Shown: positions 51,602 through 63,839, counted from the stretch's first letter. The stretch is 64,000 bases of DNA from Numida meleagris (GCF_002078875.1 NC_034414.1:28463148-28527147), one strand, 5' to 3'. The notes: generated from the letters alone by a model not told the origin. Numbers and translations: made by a program.

Positions 51602-52309
51602 AAAGGCTCACATTAGTTCCGTCAGCAGCAGGATTCCCCGAGAGCACTGAGTAATAACCTTGTTGAAAGCATTAGAGGGATGTTCCTCCATCCCTGCTCA
51701 ATCTACATCCCTTCTCTAAGGGAGAGCGGTGGGGGGGTGGTCGGAGCAAGGTCCAAAAAGCAGCTTGATGTTTAATTCTATGAAAGAGACTCTGGCACTG
51801 TCTTAGCACTAATTCTGTGCTAGCTTCTCAAGGATAGCATCTGGGAGCAGATATAGGGAAAACAAGAAAAAAAAAAAACAACCACAAGCAGAACTCATGT
51901 TCTGCATTTTCTGTTCTTTGAAAAAGATCGAATAGTACAGGGGGCCTATCATGCAAGGTTAACTCTGGAAGGCAAAAGAGTCCAACAGTTTCTGTAACAA
52001 AGCTGAGAAGTGGTAACAGCATGAAGAACACAAAAGAAAAACATCTTGTGGTACATGAGCACCATAAAAAAGTCAGAGGTATCAGGAAAAAGGATGAGGC
52101 ATGGTTATAAAATTCCTAATAAAATATTTTAGAAGAGATTTCAAAACAGGAACTAATGCTAGCAGCATGCGGATGTCTCGTTATGGCAGAAGAATACGGA
52201 AGGCAGCACATTCAGACAAGTCTCGAGAAAAGTCACTGGTATTTGGACAAAACACGCACGTTTAAAAAGCAAAGAAAAATAAAAGTAACCACGTTAGTTT
52301 TCATCTTAC

Positions 52310-52394
52310 CTGGTGTTGGCAGAAGCTTGCATACAACAGTCGTCGTTAGTAAGACAGAAGTGATGATTCAGCGACAGCAGGTTGATTTGCACAC
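52310..52394 (-). other. Probable 5' untranslated exon, 85 bases
   Basis: On the minus strand the acceptor ATCTTTTTTTGTGCATTCTAG precedes 85 bases that end CACCAG followed by the strong donor GTAAGATGA. It is the first well-formed exon downstream of the CpG-island first exon, 4.8 kb from it. It contains stops in some frames. An ATG near its 3' end opens MQASANT, which would stay open through the 40-base exon at 44770-44809 if they are joined. The start has a weak context (T at -3). Confidence 0.5.
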
Positions 52395-55300
52395 CTAGAA
52401 TGCACAAAAAAAGATAAGAAGGGCATTATCACAAAAACGAGCCGCTAGGCTGAGAGTAGAAAAAGTTAGAAGTTAGGACACAGGCATACAGATATGCTTC
52501 AGATACATACATTACTGGCAAACTGAGTATCAAAAAGAAAAAGCAAATGCTGTGCAGAAGAGGGAATTTCTGGCTTGCCCACTTAAAGGTCTTACTGTTA
52601 AACATTTAAATAACGCCACGCTTCATTAAATAATGACACGTCAATTTTCTGACTCTCAGAATGTGCAAGTCTTTCAAGACAGTCATAAGACAAACCAGAA
52701 GCAGACTTGAGATGAGGTTCCCACAGCTAACGAAATGAGAAGCAAACCTAGCGCGCTCCTCTTGTCTCTTACTCAAACAACCATACGCTTATCAAAATAC
52801 ACAACCCCAATTGCACAGTTCTGCTACCCATACCTATGAAGAAGCCTTGGTGGGTCCCTATTACCAGAGTTGTATGGATGGTTTTATAGTCAGCACTCAC
52901 AAATCCAACGACGAGTCTCCAGCATATTTTTGTTGCACGTGGCAGAAACAGTTCACAGCATTTCAAGATCACAGCTCTTACAGGAGTTTTAATTAACATC
53001 ACAGCACCTTACTAGGTCTAACAAAATGCCTTATGAGAGCAATCGGAACAAATGGTCTCCAATACCCAAAGGAGATTCTGGCAGATCCTACAATATAACT
53101 GTATTAGCGCAGGCTGCCTCAGTATCTATTGCTTAAAAACTTCAGAAGTTATTCACCACATGAAAACAAACAAACCCACAGTAACATCAGATGGGTCAAG
53201 GACATTCCAGCATTTCACTAATCTGTACATTTAGAACTATAAATACAAGTTACAGAGACAAGGTACGCATTTATCTACTGAAAGGTCTGTATTCTTGTAC
53301 AGCATAAGAACATCGCTCTCACATCCTCTCAGACAGAAATAAAATTAAATAAAAGGAAAGTATCAACAGGATTTCCCTTTTAAAACTTATGCTCCCTTAC
53401 AGTCCTGCGGGAAGAGACCTACTGCAATTTTATTTGAAATTTTCTTTGCTCATCTTCATTCCCAAACAAGATTCAAACTTGGGTTTGCTCAGAGACAGCT
53501 TCACTTCTAAATTACTTTATTACAAAACCCCATTAAACCAACGCAAGAAACAACCAAGAGCAGAAGCAAACCACAGAAACATTTAACTACCATCAGACAG
53601 GAAAATGAGTTCAGAGAAAGCATAAACAGTGTTAAAGTTTTCAAAATGGTTCTGGATTTTTTAAGCGTTAGCTAAGGACAGAGACACAGAATATTAATAC
53701 TGGTTCCCTCCTGAGCAGGAGGTTAAATGGGGCACATCTCAGCCTAGCAGGCTCAAGGGAAAGTCATTCTCATAACAAGCGAGTTTACGTTGCTGGACTG
53801 AAAGCCATTCTGGTTCGCAGCATAAATACGATGCAGTGTTCCCCTCTGCCCTTTACTGTGCTCTACCAACTCCAAAAGCTGCATTTACCTTGCCTAGAAG
53901 GTTACAGCTGCAGAGGGGACAAACTCCCTTTCCAGTTAATGCTTGCTTGCAACAGGAAAACGAATTTACGGCTGAGTGGGCAGGTTGCCAGGATAGCTGT
54001 TTCTCCTGGGGAATCACCAGAATGACATGAGACACATTGATCCTTTTTGCTGTGGAGAAGGTTCCCAGTGCCTGCTCCACTTTCAGAGCCTGCCCATTGT
54101 TCAGCACTCCGGCAGAGAGAGCCAGGAGCTGGGGGGAAGGGGCAGCTGGAGCCAATGGGAAGAGTTCTACACCTCTAACTTCTGGTCCTGCAGCTCCTCA
54201 GTAGTACGAGCCTCCTGTCTGCAATTATCACACACAAATATCATCCGTTGAAAATAAATTAGAAAGCAAACAATAGACCAGGCTGCACTGGTCTTTGGGA
54301 ACCTTCAAAAGAAAAACAAGTGCCTGGAAGCTGCAACTTCCCAAAGAGTACCCAGTGCATTACCATCAGAAACATCACCTTACCATCACTAGGTTCAGTC
54401 TGCAAACATCCTGCTTGCAGGCTGCCCTGAGCTGGCTGGGTAAGAACACTGAGCTTCCTGTAAGAGAGCACTGGTTTCCACTGCTTTGAACCAAAACAAA
54501 CAGCAAACCAACGTTGGGCACAAATATTTCTTGCTGCATACAAAAGCTCACTTCCTGAAATTTATAAAAAGCATTTCCACTGGTTAAGCTTAAGATCAAT
54601 TTTTGCAGCTGCTCAGCAAACAAGCCTGCTAGAACGAAAGATCTGGTCTGCGTAACTACAGAAAGGCAAAGACTGGTCAGTGACAGAGGTCCTGACATAC
54701 AGAGAGTGCTCCATCTGTTCCTAAATTCCTGTGTTGGGGTTCAATCATTACACCTGGAGCAATTCCATTTGTACCCAACACAGCTTCAAAACTGAGATTA
54801 AACACGTACTGATGGCATTTTGAAAGATGTGATGCTTGTCATGATGGTTGGATAAACATAATTACGAACTACTGTACTTCTGGCAAGAGAAATCTGCTGT
54901 AACCAGTACTACATTATAGGCAAACATCTTTGCTACAGGTGGGTTAGGGCTTCCCTTTCCCTGTTCTCGGAGACGCCTGTGTGCTTCTATTTACCTAGTC
55001 CCAAAGCAGAAGGGAACCCCTGCTGCCCCCAGCCCCTCTGTCAAGCAGAGCAGGCTCAGCCCTGCCACAGAAAGCCCCCATATCCCAGCTCAGCCCGTGG
55101 CTGAGGTCAGCCGGCTCCAGCAGTCTGCAAGGGCTGAGGGTGCAGGAAGACCCGGTGGAATGCAGGGGAAACGTCAGGGAATACTTGCACGCAACTGACC
55201 TGTCGCGCAGACACTTGCAGGCTTCTCTGGGAGGAACGCAGGTCAGCAAGATCAAACACAAAGGAAGAAAGGAGGAAAAAAAAGACCCAGGTTCTGGGTG

Positions 55301-55814
55301 CATACATCAGACCCTACTGACCTGACAAAGGCCGGCAGCTCACATCTGTTTTCCCACAAAAGCAGAACAAGCGAGAGACGTGTTCAGGTGGCAAGGAAGT
55401 GGGTAGGCACGACGCAAACAAGCACTCTGACAAGAAGGAGAAGTGATGTAACAGGAACCCAAGTCTGCAGCTAGGTTGCACAGCTGAGGTTAAGACCGCT
55501 TGCAGACTGCTCTTACTGCGAGTCGAGGCCATCCAGGAAGGAATAGAATAGCTGAAAACAAGCGTGATCAGAAGACAGAACTAATCCTGTCAGAGCCGCT
55601 GCACTGCAGGCAGGACAAACCCTCAGCACCGGCAGTAAGTAAGCACTGCTGGCTGGCTCCCCAGCAGCTCCTGCCAGCTCGAGCAGCCATGTCAGCCCAC
55701 CTTCACCGCTGCACTAAATATAAACTCTGCCGATAACTGTATGCAAACTGCAGAGACTCAGCCAGGTGGGCGACCCGAGGACACCGGGGCTTCGTCAAAG
55801 ACCGCAGGTGGCCA

Positions 55815-55822
55815 ATTTGCAT
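55815..55822. promoter_or_regulatory. Octamer (POU) motif overlapping a CCAAT word
   Basis: ATTTGCAT is the exact reverse complement of the octamer ATGCAAAT, and CCAAT overlaps its left end. It lies about 1.3 kb downstream of the first-exon donor in the sense of transcription. A third POU-like word, TGCATATGAAT, occurs at about 55964. Confidence 0.35.
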
Positions 55823-55887
55823 GACAAGCAGAGAGGTGACAGAACCAGAGCCTCCGCTGCCGAGAAAGCGTGAAACTGTAAAACAGC

Positions 55888-55929
55888 GGTTGGGAAATGT
55901 CAGTCTCTGGTTGGGAAATGTCAGCCTCC
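55888..55929. repeat. Tandem duplication, 21-base unit x2
   Basis: A unit starting GGTTGGGAAATGTCAGTCTC occurs twice with period 21. The second copy differs at two positions (CCTCC for TCTCT). Confidence 0.95.
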
Positions 55930-56557
55930 GGATCAGTGCTTTCCCAGACCTCACCGAAACATCTGCATATGAATAAACCTTGAAAAGCAGCAACACGAGG
56001 GCAACTGGATTTTCACAGCGGCTCTTTTAAAATGAGGTTATAACTTCCTTATCGTGCGCTACTTTGCCCTACAAGGAGATGCGGTGCTCCAATAGCACCC
56101 AGCAACGAGAAACCTCTTAGATTTTACCAAGTTCACTAGACGATGTGACAGCTGTTTCGGGCGCGTTCCAGCTCCCCATTACAGAAACAAGCCTTCCTAC
56201 TGTCAGCAGCACTCTCTCCTCTAACCGTCTGTAGAACAGCCCTTTACGTAACAGGACAAGCGGATTGAGGAGGGCAGATGAATCCCCAAACAAGAGAGAA
56301 GTTTACGTTCTTCTCAAAGTTTCGCTCGTTATCAGAAGTAACGTGCGAGTCACAAAAAGACGGGAGCGTGTCCGGCCGGCCATTCGCCCACAGAACTCTG
56401 CAGTGAAGCAGAGGGACAGACACGTCGTGGCATGTGACGAAGAAGAGGCGGCACGGGCAGAGACCGACGATAAGACACCTGAGGGGGAGGCGAGGAATGA
56501 AATCGGCAATAACCCACAGACACAGAAGCACCGATCCTCACGGCACCGGCGTTTAAT

Positions 56558-56565
56558 ATGCAAAT
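56558..56565. promoter_or_regulatory. Octamer (POU) motif
   Basis: Exact ATGCAAAT, immediately followed by a CTCF-like word at 56566-56578. It lies in the shoulder of the CpG island. Confidence 0.4.
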
Positions 56566-56578
56566 CGCCCTCTGCTGA
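56566..56578. promoter_or_regulatory. CTCF-like motif
   Basis: CGCCCTCTGCTGA matches 12 of 13 positions of the CTCF core YGCCMYCTRSTGG, and only the last base differs. It touches the octamer to its left. Confidence 0.4.
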
Positions 56579-56753
56579 GGCATTCCGCCTCTTTGATGTA
56601 CGCAGACAAGTTCTAACTGGAGACGCAGGACGGGAGAGTCCCCTCTGCCCATTATCTCTGCCGTCTACCACCGCTTCTGTGCAGAGGGGAAAAGGAGAAA
56701 GAATAACAACAAGAAAAGTGTAATAACCGTTATTTTCCTCCCATTGTTCTCAC

Positions 56754-56980
56754 CGAGCCGCTCCAGAAAGCTCCGGGCTCGCAGTGACAATGCGGGCGGC
56801 TGCCAGGAGCAGCACCATTACATAACAGCGCTGACGGGAACACGCACAAAGGCACCGGCAGAGGCGGGCGGACCCGCGTCCTCCTTCCCCGGCCCGCCGA
56901 GCTCCCGGACACCGCCGACACAACTTCGTCACTCCCTCCCACCGCACGCACCGCGACCAGCCCACGCACGACGCTAACCT
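56754..56980 (-). other. Possible alternative first exon in the CpG island
   Basis: On the minus strand GCGGCTCG is followed by GTGAGAAC, a good donor, inside the CpG island and 410 bases beyond the main first-exon donor. A transcript starting in this part of the island could use it. The 5' limit is unknown, and the end given is only where GC-rich sequence remains continuous. Confidence 0.25.
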
Positions 56981-57162
56981 TGACAACTACCGCGTTTACA
57001 CGAACCCGCGCGACGCAAACCCACCGCCGACCGGAGCCACGTACCGCCGCACTTTTGCACCTCTTCCTCCCGTCGCCTCGCCTCGCCCAGGTGCGCGACG
57101 CGGGCCCGAGCCGCCTCCCACAACCCGCCCTCCGGCCCCCGCCTCTCCCCTCGGCTACTCAC

Positions 57163-57192
57163 CGGCCGTCGCGGCGGCGGGGCGCGGGCACG
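57163..57192 (-). other. First exon, 3' part, partly lost in the gap
   Basis: On the minus strand GCGACGGCCG is followed by the strong donor GTGAGTAG. The exon continues rightwards into the 133-base gap, so its 5' end and any upstream ATG cannot be seen. The base composition and the position inside the CpG island fit a housekeeping-type first exon. Confidence 0.55.
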
Positions 57193-57325
57193 NNNNNNNN
57201 NNNNNNNNNNNNNNNNNNNNNNNNNNNNNNNNNNNNNNNNNNNNNNNNNNNNNNNNNNNNNNNNNNNNNNNNNNNNNNNNNNNNNNNNNNNNNNNNNNNN
57301 NNNNNNNNNNNNNNNNNNNNNNNNN
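57193..57325. other. Assembly gap, 133 N
   Basis: Undetermined bases inside the promoter CpG island. They hide the likely transcription start and the 5' part of the first exon. Confidence 1.
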
Positions 57326-57474
57326 CGCGCGCCGCCGGCCGGGGGCGGGGCCTGGCGGGCGGGCCTTAAAGGGGCCGCGCTCCTTTATCCACCCCGCTCG
57401 GATCGCCTCTTTCTCATTCGATATATGCGCGCGGACAAAGCGCGGCGCTGCCGGAGCGTGCTCGCAGCCCCGCG

Positions 57475-57675
57475 ATGAGCTCAGCCTCGGGCCGGCCCCG
57501 CCCGGGCCGCCACCGCCCTCTGGCGGCTGCACGGGGAGGAAAAACTGCTGTAAGCAGAGGAACTGCGGGCTCTGACCTACGCACACCCACACGTGAAATA
57601 ACCAATTCTACAGAACTGTTCTTGGAAAACATCCCTCCTATGCCTTCTGCTAGTGTTTCCAGCAAGAGAAGGTGA
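57475..57675 (+). other. 66-codon open frame reading away from the promoter
   Basis: An ATG just right of the GC boxes opens 66 codons starting MSSASGRPRPGRHRP and ending in a TGA. A GATATATGCG word lies about 55 bases upstream on the same strand. The first third is GC-rich and compositionally like CpG-island DNA, and the frame runs on into ordinary sequence. No domain is visible. It may be part of a divergent promoter transcript, but a chance frame is just as likely. Confidence 0.15.
57514..57526. promoter_or_regulatory. CTCF-like motif at the promoter
   Basis: CGCCCTCTGGCGG matches 12 of 13 positions of the CTCF core YGCCMYCTRSTGG (C for T at position 11). It is the same orientation as the site at 56566-56578, so the two flank the likely start region. 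Confidence 0.45.
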
Positions 57676-60600
57676 TTTTTGTAGTTTTATCATTGCCTCT
57701 GTGCTGAGCCCCCTTCTGCTTGTCTGGAGAGCTCTGTTTCAAAGAGGCTGAAGGACAAGATCCCCTTGAGTATAAACTCAAGTGATTAATTTCAATTACC
57801 TTTTAGGCATCTTGAGATCCCTCCGCTGCCAAATGCATCCAATATATGTAATTTACAGCTTCATTATCACTCTGGCTGTGCACCTCTAAGGGAAGGTGCT
57901 ATTATTCCTACTCACAGATGGATGAGGGAGGCCCAGGTCCCCAAATATACTCCCTCGTAGCATTTATTTAGGCAAACAGAGTGACAAAACAGAGAACTGA
58001 ACCTCTTCCTGTCCAGTACTCCTCGTCCTAAACCATTCTTTCTTTCAAATGAGAACCTGATGCTCCAGGCTCTCCTCTGAAAAGCAGCCCGATTTATTCT
58101 CAGCTTCTCCTCTCATTGTCACTATTGAAACCTATATTTAAAAAGTCAGCAGCTGTTGACTTATTCTTCTTCAAAATGACAGATAGCTGTAAAAATCTTG
58201 TTATTACATTGTAGTTGTTCTGTTTTTTTGTTTTTTAATGGGACATTTGTCGACTTCTTGGTTCTCATCTGTTCCTTCCACAATTATTTGCAGCTACATA
58301 CAGTGACTCAAGGAACCTATCCCTCAAGGAAGCAGTAAATCTTCATTTTCCTTCAATAAAAAGTCAGTGATTTTTAAGCTGCAGAGCTGCATGTTAAAAC
58401 AACCATCCACTGACTTACATATTTTCTGAGATGACATCTGGCATAAAAATTGATAGCAGGAATGGTTTGAGTTAGGATTACTTCCTTCCAGCAGTTTCCC
58501 AGCTGGCTTTATTCTCAGATATCTGTCCAATGGAAAAATATATATACATATGACACTGTGTGCCATTACCAGCTCCTCGTTCCTCAGGTGGGACAGTGGG
58601 ATCGAGGTGGCAGGACCTGCACAGCACTAGAATGGCTCAGCCTCCTGAGGCCAGGGTGGGTGCTCCCTGATCCTTGGGCTCTCACTGCAGGTCAGTCATA
58701 GAGTTTATTCCCCCGAAGTTTAAACATGCAGATATAGACATAATTTTGAGGAGATAAAGCATAATCCTATCGTTATGAGTAGTAGGCTTCAGTTGCAGAC
58801 ATTAGTCTGTAATTAAGCAGAAGTATTCATGATGAAGTTTACCCCTCAATCTGATTCTGGCTGTAGTCAAGGCAAACTTAGTAGCTCAGGTTCTTGTTAA
58901 CGGGTGTAAAAACAGCAGGGGCAGCTTCACTTTGGACTGCTGCATTGCTGGGTGTGTAATGTGACTTCCCCAGTGAGTGTGATATTTTTCTTTCTTTTCT
59001 CCTGAATGCAGGAGGCAGGCATCACGAGCTTAATACTTTCTTTGCCTTTCTCCTCAGGCCATACTTTACATCCTGCAGGCTGAGTACAACCTCCTGTAAA
59101 CATGGCTATCCAGCTAACAAAGCAAGGGAGAGACCAGCTCCCAGCTCCTGACCCCTCTCTGGATGGGAGCAGCACCAGGTGGCAAATCTCTTCCTTTTGC
59201 CTCAAAGCTCCTTGGCACAGCACTACAGGCAATCTAGGAATGTACAATTAGCTCATACATAGAGTAGGGCATTAAATACTATACCCCGGAAAGCTATGTT
59301 TTGATGAGGCTTCTGACAGGGAAAAAGGAGGGATGGAATATTTATACAGTTCCTCTGAAAATATGAAAGCAATATACCTTGCCGTGGTCAAGGTAGAAAT
59401 CATAAAGGAAGAGAAAGAAGCCCTTAGTATTGGGCTAATCAAAACCTCAGATTAATTAAAACTGAAGTATTTTTAAATCTCCAGTCTTAATCTTTGATTA
59501 CACTTTGCATTTTACTCCCCTTGTAGAATGTCACCAACAATTCCACTGTTCTTCAGTAGTTTCACATTGTAATTTCCAGGCTGTGCTACAATAAATTGCA
59601 CAGCTTGGAAGCTGAAACAGCATGAAAGACTGCTCATTTGCTCAAAACCAACAGTTTTCAATTAAATGGATGGAACATAACTGAATTTCAGTTTCAGCTT
59701 GAAAATGTAATCAGAGTTAGCATGTATTATTGCTGTTGATTTTACATTCAGTAGCACTTGCTCATTAGAGATGATTACGGGTCAATGCTTGCTACTAATC
59801 TTAGCAATAATGGGAATACAACAGGGGTTGGGACCCCTATCAGGGTTCAGAAACCTCTTGAGCTAGGGCTGAAAACTGCTATCACAAAGGCATTCCCTGC
59901 CCGAACCCAACTGCCGGACAGCCCTTTCTACAGTGAGGATATTGCTACACATGGTACAATGAGGTCTGTCCAAGCTGGGTTTTGGTGAACATTGAAAATA
60001 ATTAAATTCTACAGAAACGTTTGATTTTACTTTGATGAAAAAAGCAAACCAGTGAATTTCTGTATGGACATTTAGCTCACGGAGATGCAGTTTGCAGTAC
60101 TGACTTATGAGGTCCACTCAGACCACTCCTATGGTGTACTCTGACCTCCCACATAACACAGATCTTTCGACATCCTCATGCTGATTTCTGAATGATTCAT
60201 GTGTTTATTTACCCCAACCTCAGTTTGTTCTGTGACCCTGGGGGTAATCCTCCATGATTCACCATGTTCAAGCGCCCCATAACACCCCCACGACCCATGA
60301 GCTCCCCACAGCAAGCTGAGCCTGACCAGGACAGCTGGGTGCCTGAGGGTCAGCATCAACATCATCTCTGATTTGGTTTGGTCCCAAACATGCCAATATT
60401 CTAATTTCTTCAAAAGCAGTCACTAGCAATGGAACATCCCCAAAAGAAAACACTTTCCACTCTCACAGCTATACTTGTTTCCATGGAAATACGCAGTGAC
60501 AGGGCTTTTTCCTTCATTTTCAAAATCCTATCTGCCAGTCTTTCTTATTTTCTCAGACTGCCCTGGTAGTTGTATCTGAATACAAAGACTGCTGCAGGTG

Positions 60601-63600
60601 ACTGCTTCCTGCCAAATGTGCGCAAAGCCAAGTAGACAGCTGCTCGGCATGTCCCCAGGAAAGAAGCAGTACGATGCTAGTAAGGTGCTTCCTTGATCAG
60701 AGATGAGACACCAACCAGCACACACTGTAGCATTACCCAACAAGATGAATGCTAATAACAGCTCACCATCAGAACAGCTCACGTGTTAGTCTCAGACTCC
60801 AGCTTTACATTAGAGGGAAGGACATCGTATTTGTAGTGCAAGTCTGTCCCCAGTGGCTGCCAAACCTTTTGCTTCTGGCTCTGGCTCTGCATTGTCTCTC
60901 ACCATATGTCCCTGTCTCTAGCTACCGCCTCACGCCCTCTCTTCTCTGTGCCTGTTTCGTGCATCTGCCCAGCAAGAGGCTTCGTTTCTCTAGAGACTCA
61001 GTGAAATGGATGAGGGACAGCCACAGATGACAGCATGAAGCAGAGCCTCTGGGCTACGAGCAGCTGGGCTGTTTCCTCAGCTTCGGGCAGTTTGTTTGCA
61101 AAAGCCTGCCAGGGGCTGCAGAAAAGGGCCTGTCACCCATGGGAGGAGGGAGGCATCGCCTGCACCTCACAGGCAGGCAGCTTGTGCCAAGAGTAGGAGG
61201 AAAGCAAGAAGCAGGGAGTGACAAAACAAGAGGTCGAGCACAGGAAAGGATAAAAGGAGCCAAGACTGAAGTATCCCAGAGGAGAATTTTGGCTTTTGTC
61301 AGGCTATCACACCAGCACTGTGGCGTGTTCGGTTTCAGGCCTGGCTACCAACCAGGTCTCGGAGGACTTTATGTTCAGCATTAGGCCTTAGACTCAGTGC
61401 CTCACAAAAGTCTTAAAAGGGTTCATCAAGCTTCCCTCTGACAGAGGAAGGCTGTGTTGTGAGGCTCTGGTGTGCCTGGGAGCGGTGCAGGGGCTACCGC
61501 TGGCAGGGAAAAGACCTGTGGCTCACAACAGTAAGGTCAGGGTCCTCCCAGCAACAGTGTAAACAGCATGAGAAAGAGAAAGCAGAAATGGCAAAACAGA
61601 TGGAGACAGGAGTCAACCTGGAAAACTTTTGCCTGTTGCTATTTAGCAAGGAGGAAATAATTCACCAACTAACATTCCCATGGGGGAAGGGGAAGCAGTT
61701 CTAGAAAGTCAGATTGTTAAAGTCAAAGCCAAAGGCTTAGAAGAGCTAGCCAACTATAGAAGGGGAGATGCAAGAGAGGAGGAAGGCAATGCACAGGCAC
61801 CGGGGCTGCGTGCACAGCCCGTCTGTGGCAGGACACACAGAGGCAGCTGCTTGGCAGGAGTCCCCGCTCAGCCCAGCAGCAGCAGCCACGGGTGGACTGA
61901 CGCTCTGGCATGAGTTCAGAAGGAGGGTGATAGCTGCTTGTGCAACCACAGGGAATTGGTTTACAGTGAGGATATGTTTTCCTTGGCTCTGAGGGAATTT
62001 GGAAATGGTTTACAAACATTTGTAAGGCATAAGCCCAAGCAGGAGAGAAGTGTCTAGCCAAAAAAGGCAAATTACTTTTTAGAGAAGATAAAACAGTAAA
62101 GAAAAACTGAAGCAGAAAGTTAACTAATAACGTTTTACCAAAGAGCTTTCATAGGTTATGAAACAGCTCTCCCAAGCAGACTGGGGGAAAACCCAGGTAC
62201 AGGCACTAAAGCCAGACTGGGAAGGATTAATTAACACATGTGAGTGGAGAGCATACAGAACAATTTGTTGACTCTAAACAAATATTCCCATCTCCATGAT
62301 CTGTAGTCATATTTTCTCATTGCCCTGCATCTCTTGCTGTCATTAGCAGTGATGCAAAGAAAGAAACTGTTTATCAGAGGAGAAGAGTAGCCCTATCGTA
62401 CTGCTCAGCCTGCGTGCATAGATTTCTCTCATTTCCAGCCAAAAGAGAATTAGGGTTTATAATGGTGTGGGGGAAAATGACACATTAGCAATGACCCAGT
62501 GACTTTAGCTCCTCCAGAGGGCTCCTCCTGCCCCATCCCAAGTTTCCCTCAGTTTTGATGAGATGGGGATATGACCCAGTGTTTAGATAGCATGTGCTAA
62601 TGTCTCCAAAAGTCACATCTGGCTACTTCTCAAACCGTCTGACAAGCCCCCTTCCTGCTGCATTTAGGTGGATGCATATGAGAGTCCTGAAGATCCACAC
62701 AGAAACCTCAAAGGTCAAGGCCCAGCTACAGCCCCATTGCAAGCTGAAACAGCAACCTGCCACAAGCCCCAGGAAACCCACGCCTCACCTGGCATGCACA
62801 CTTAACCAGCTAATGAGTTTCCATGAAAAGAATGCAGCTGTGGCTTGACAGCTGCTGTGCTGCAACTCCTGTTCATGGTCAGCACCATCAGCAGTGAGCC
62901 CGCCTCTTCCGACAGCAGAACGCTGCTCCCTGACCCGAGGACTTTCACATAACTAATTACCAAGCTTTATAACCACCTCCTACAGACTATGATGACGATG
63001 AATGAATTAGATTAGATAAGTCAATATGGTTCATTGGTGCAGCTTGCCCACTCAGTGCATCTTCACTGCGTGCATCCATTGGCATGGAGAATGAGATAGA
63101 TTCAAAGTCTTTGCTCATACTAAATGAAACCACCACCAACCTGCAGCTCACTAGCTTCTCCCAGGGACTCCCTAGGCCTTTCCCGGGTCTTTCTGTCACT
63201 CTGTATCATTGTCCTGGACCACCTGGAAGCACTTTCGATGACTGCCTTGTCCTTCCTTATTGAAACTAAGTAGATTAAGGTGCATCTGTACTGGTTACAT
63301 GATAAATTGCTGAAAAGCACTAAAGTCACAAGGCAGTGCCTAACAAGCATTTGCTACTGTTCTCCTCTGCCTGACAAAACCAGAGTTGCTCCACTGTGTG
63401 GCACAGATGCTCTGCACTCCGCAGCCGGCAATGATGCCCTCTCTGCTGAATGGTATTTCTAGACCAAGGCATTTTCAGTCCCACTGTGGCTGTCAAGCTC
63501 TGGATCCCTATAGAAATTCTGAATCTACCACAGTAATTGCAACCAGCCTGTTCAAAGCAGGTACCTGGAAAGCTGTACTGTACTGCCTGCAACATTGCTC

Positions 63601-63700
63601 CAGTTCCCTCCTTCTCAGTCCTGACATATCTCTGCAGCAAGCAGTAGCTTGCATTAGCACTGAAGGGAATAGGGGTACCTCGCTGGAAAGTGCTTTGTGC
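57676..63700. other. Upstream or intergenic DNA, no gene recognised
   Basis: About 6 kb with ordinary composition. I found no supported exon, RNA gene or recognisable repeat. One 12-base palindrome at 60478-60489 is listed separately. Short open frames of 60-115 codons on both strands show no domain. Confidence 0.5.
60478..60489. promoter_or_regulatory. Perfect palindrome, RFX-like
   Basis: TTTCCATGGAAA is a perfect 12-base palindrome preceded by G. It resembles the centre of an X-box. Sequence match only. Confidence 0.25.
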
Positions 63701-63839
63701 TGAAATTTGAGCGCTATGCCGTTCTGCTCCGTTCTGACACAGATTCCCAGCGGCCCCAGGCAGGCCACCTTCATCTCCCTGCGGCTGTTTGCCATCTGCA
63801 AAACTCGGCTAGCATCCTTCCTCCTAGCAACCCTCTCAT

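Larger units (their letters stand above)
25735..57162 (-). other. 5' untranslated intron block of the minus-strand gene
   Basis: This is about 31 kb between the CpG-island first exon and the first coding exon. It contains at least three well-formed small exons and several weaker candidates, listed separately, one antisense CR1 fragment, microsatellites and several short tandem duplications. Open frames here, the longest being 196 codons at 40070-40660 on the plus strand and 155 at 40450-40917 on the minus strand, overlap each other, carry low-complexity stretches and show no domain. I treat them as chance frames. Away from the listed items I see nothing identifiable. Confidence 0.55.
56250..57600 (-). 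promoter_or_regulatory. CpG-island promoter of the minus-strand gene
   Basis: CpG density rises sharply here and is highest between about 56850 and 57540, with GGGGGCGGGGCC and GGGCGGGCC (Sp1-type GC boxes) at 57335-57365. On the minus strand GGATAAAGG near 57381-57389 and CATATATCG near 57419-57427 are weak TATA-like words. The first-exon donor at 57162/57163 fixes the direction as leftwards. A gap of 133 N removes the core, so the start site cannot be placed. Divergent transcription to the right is possible. Confidence 0.75.
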
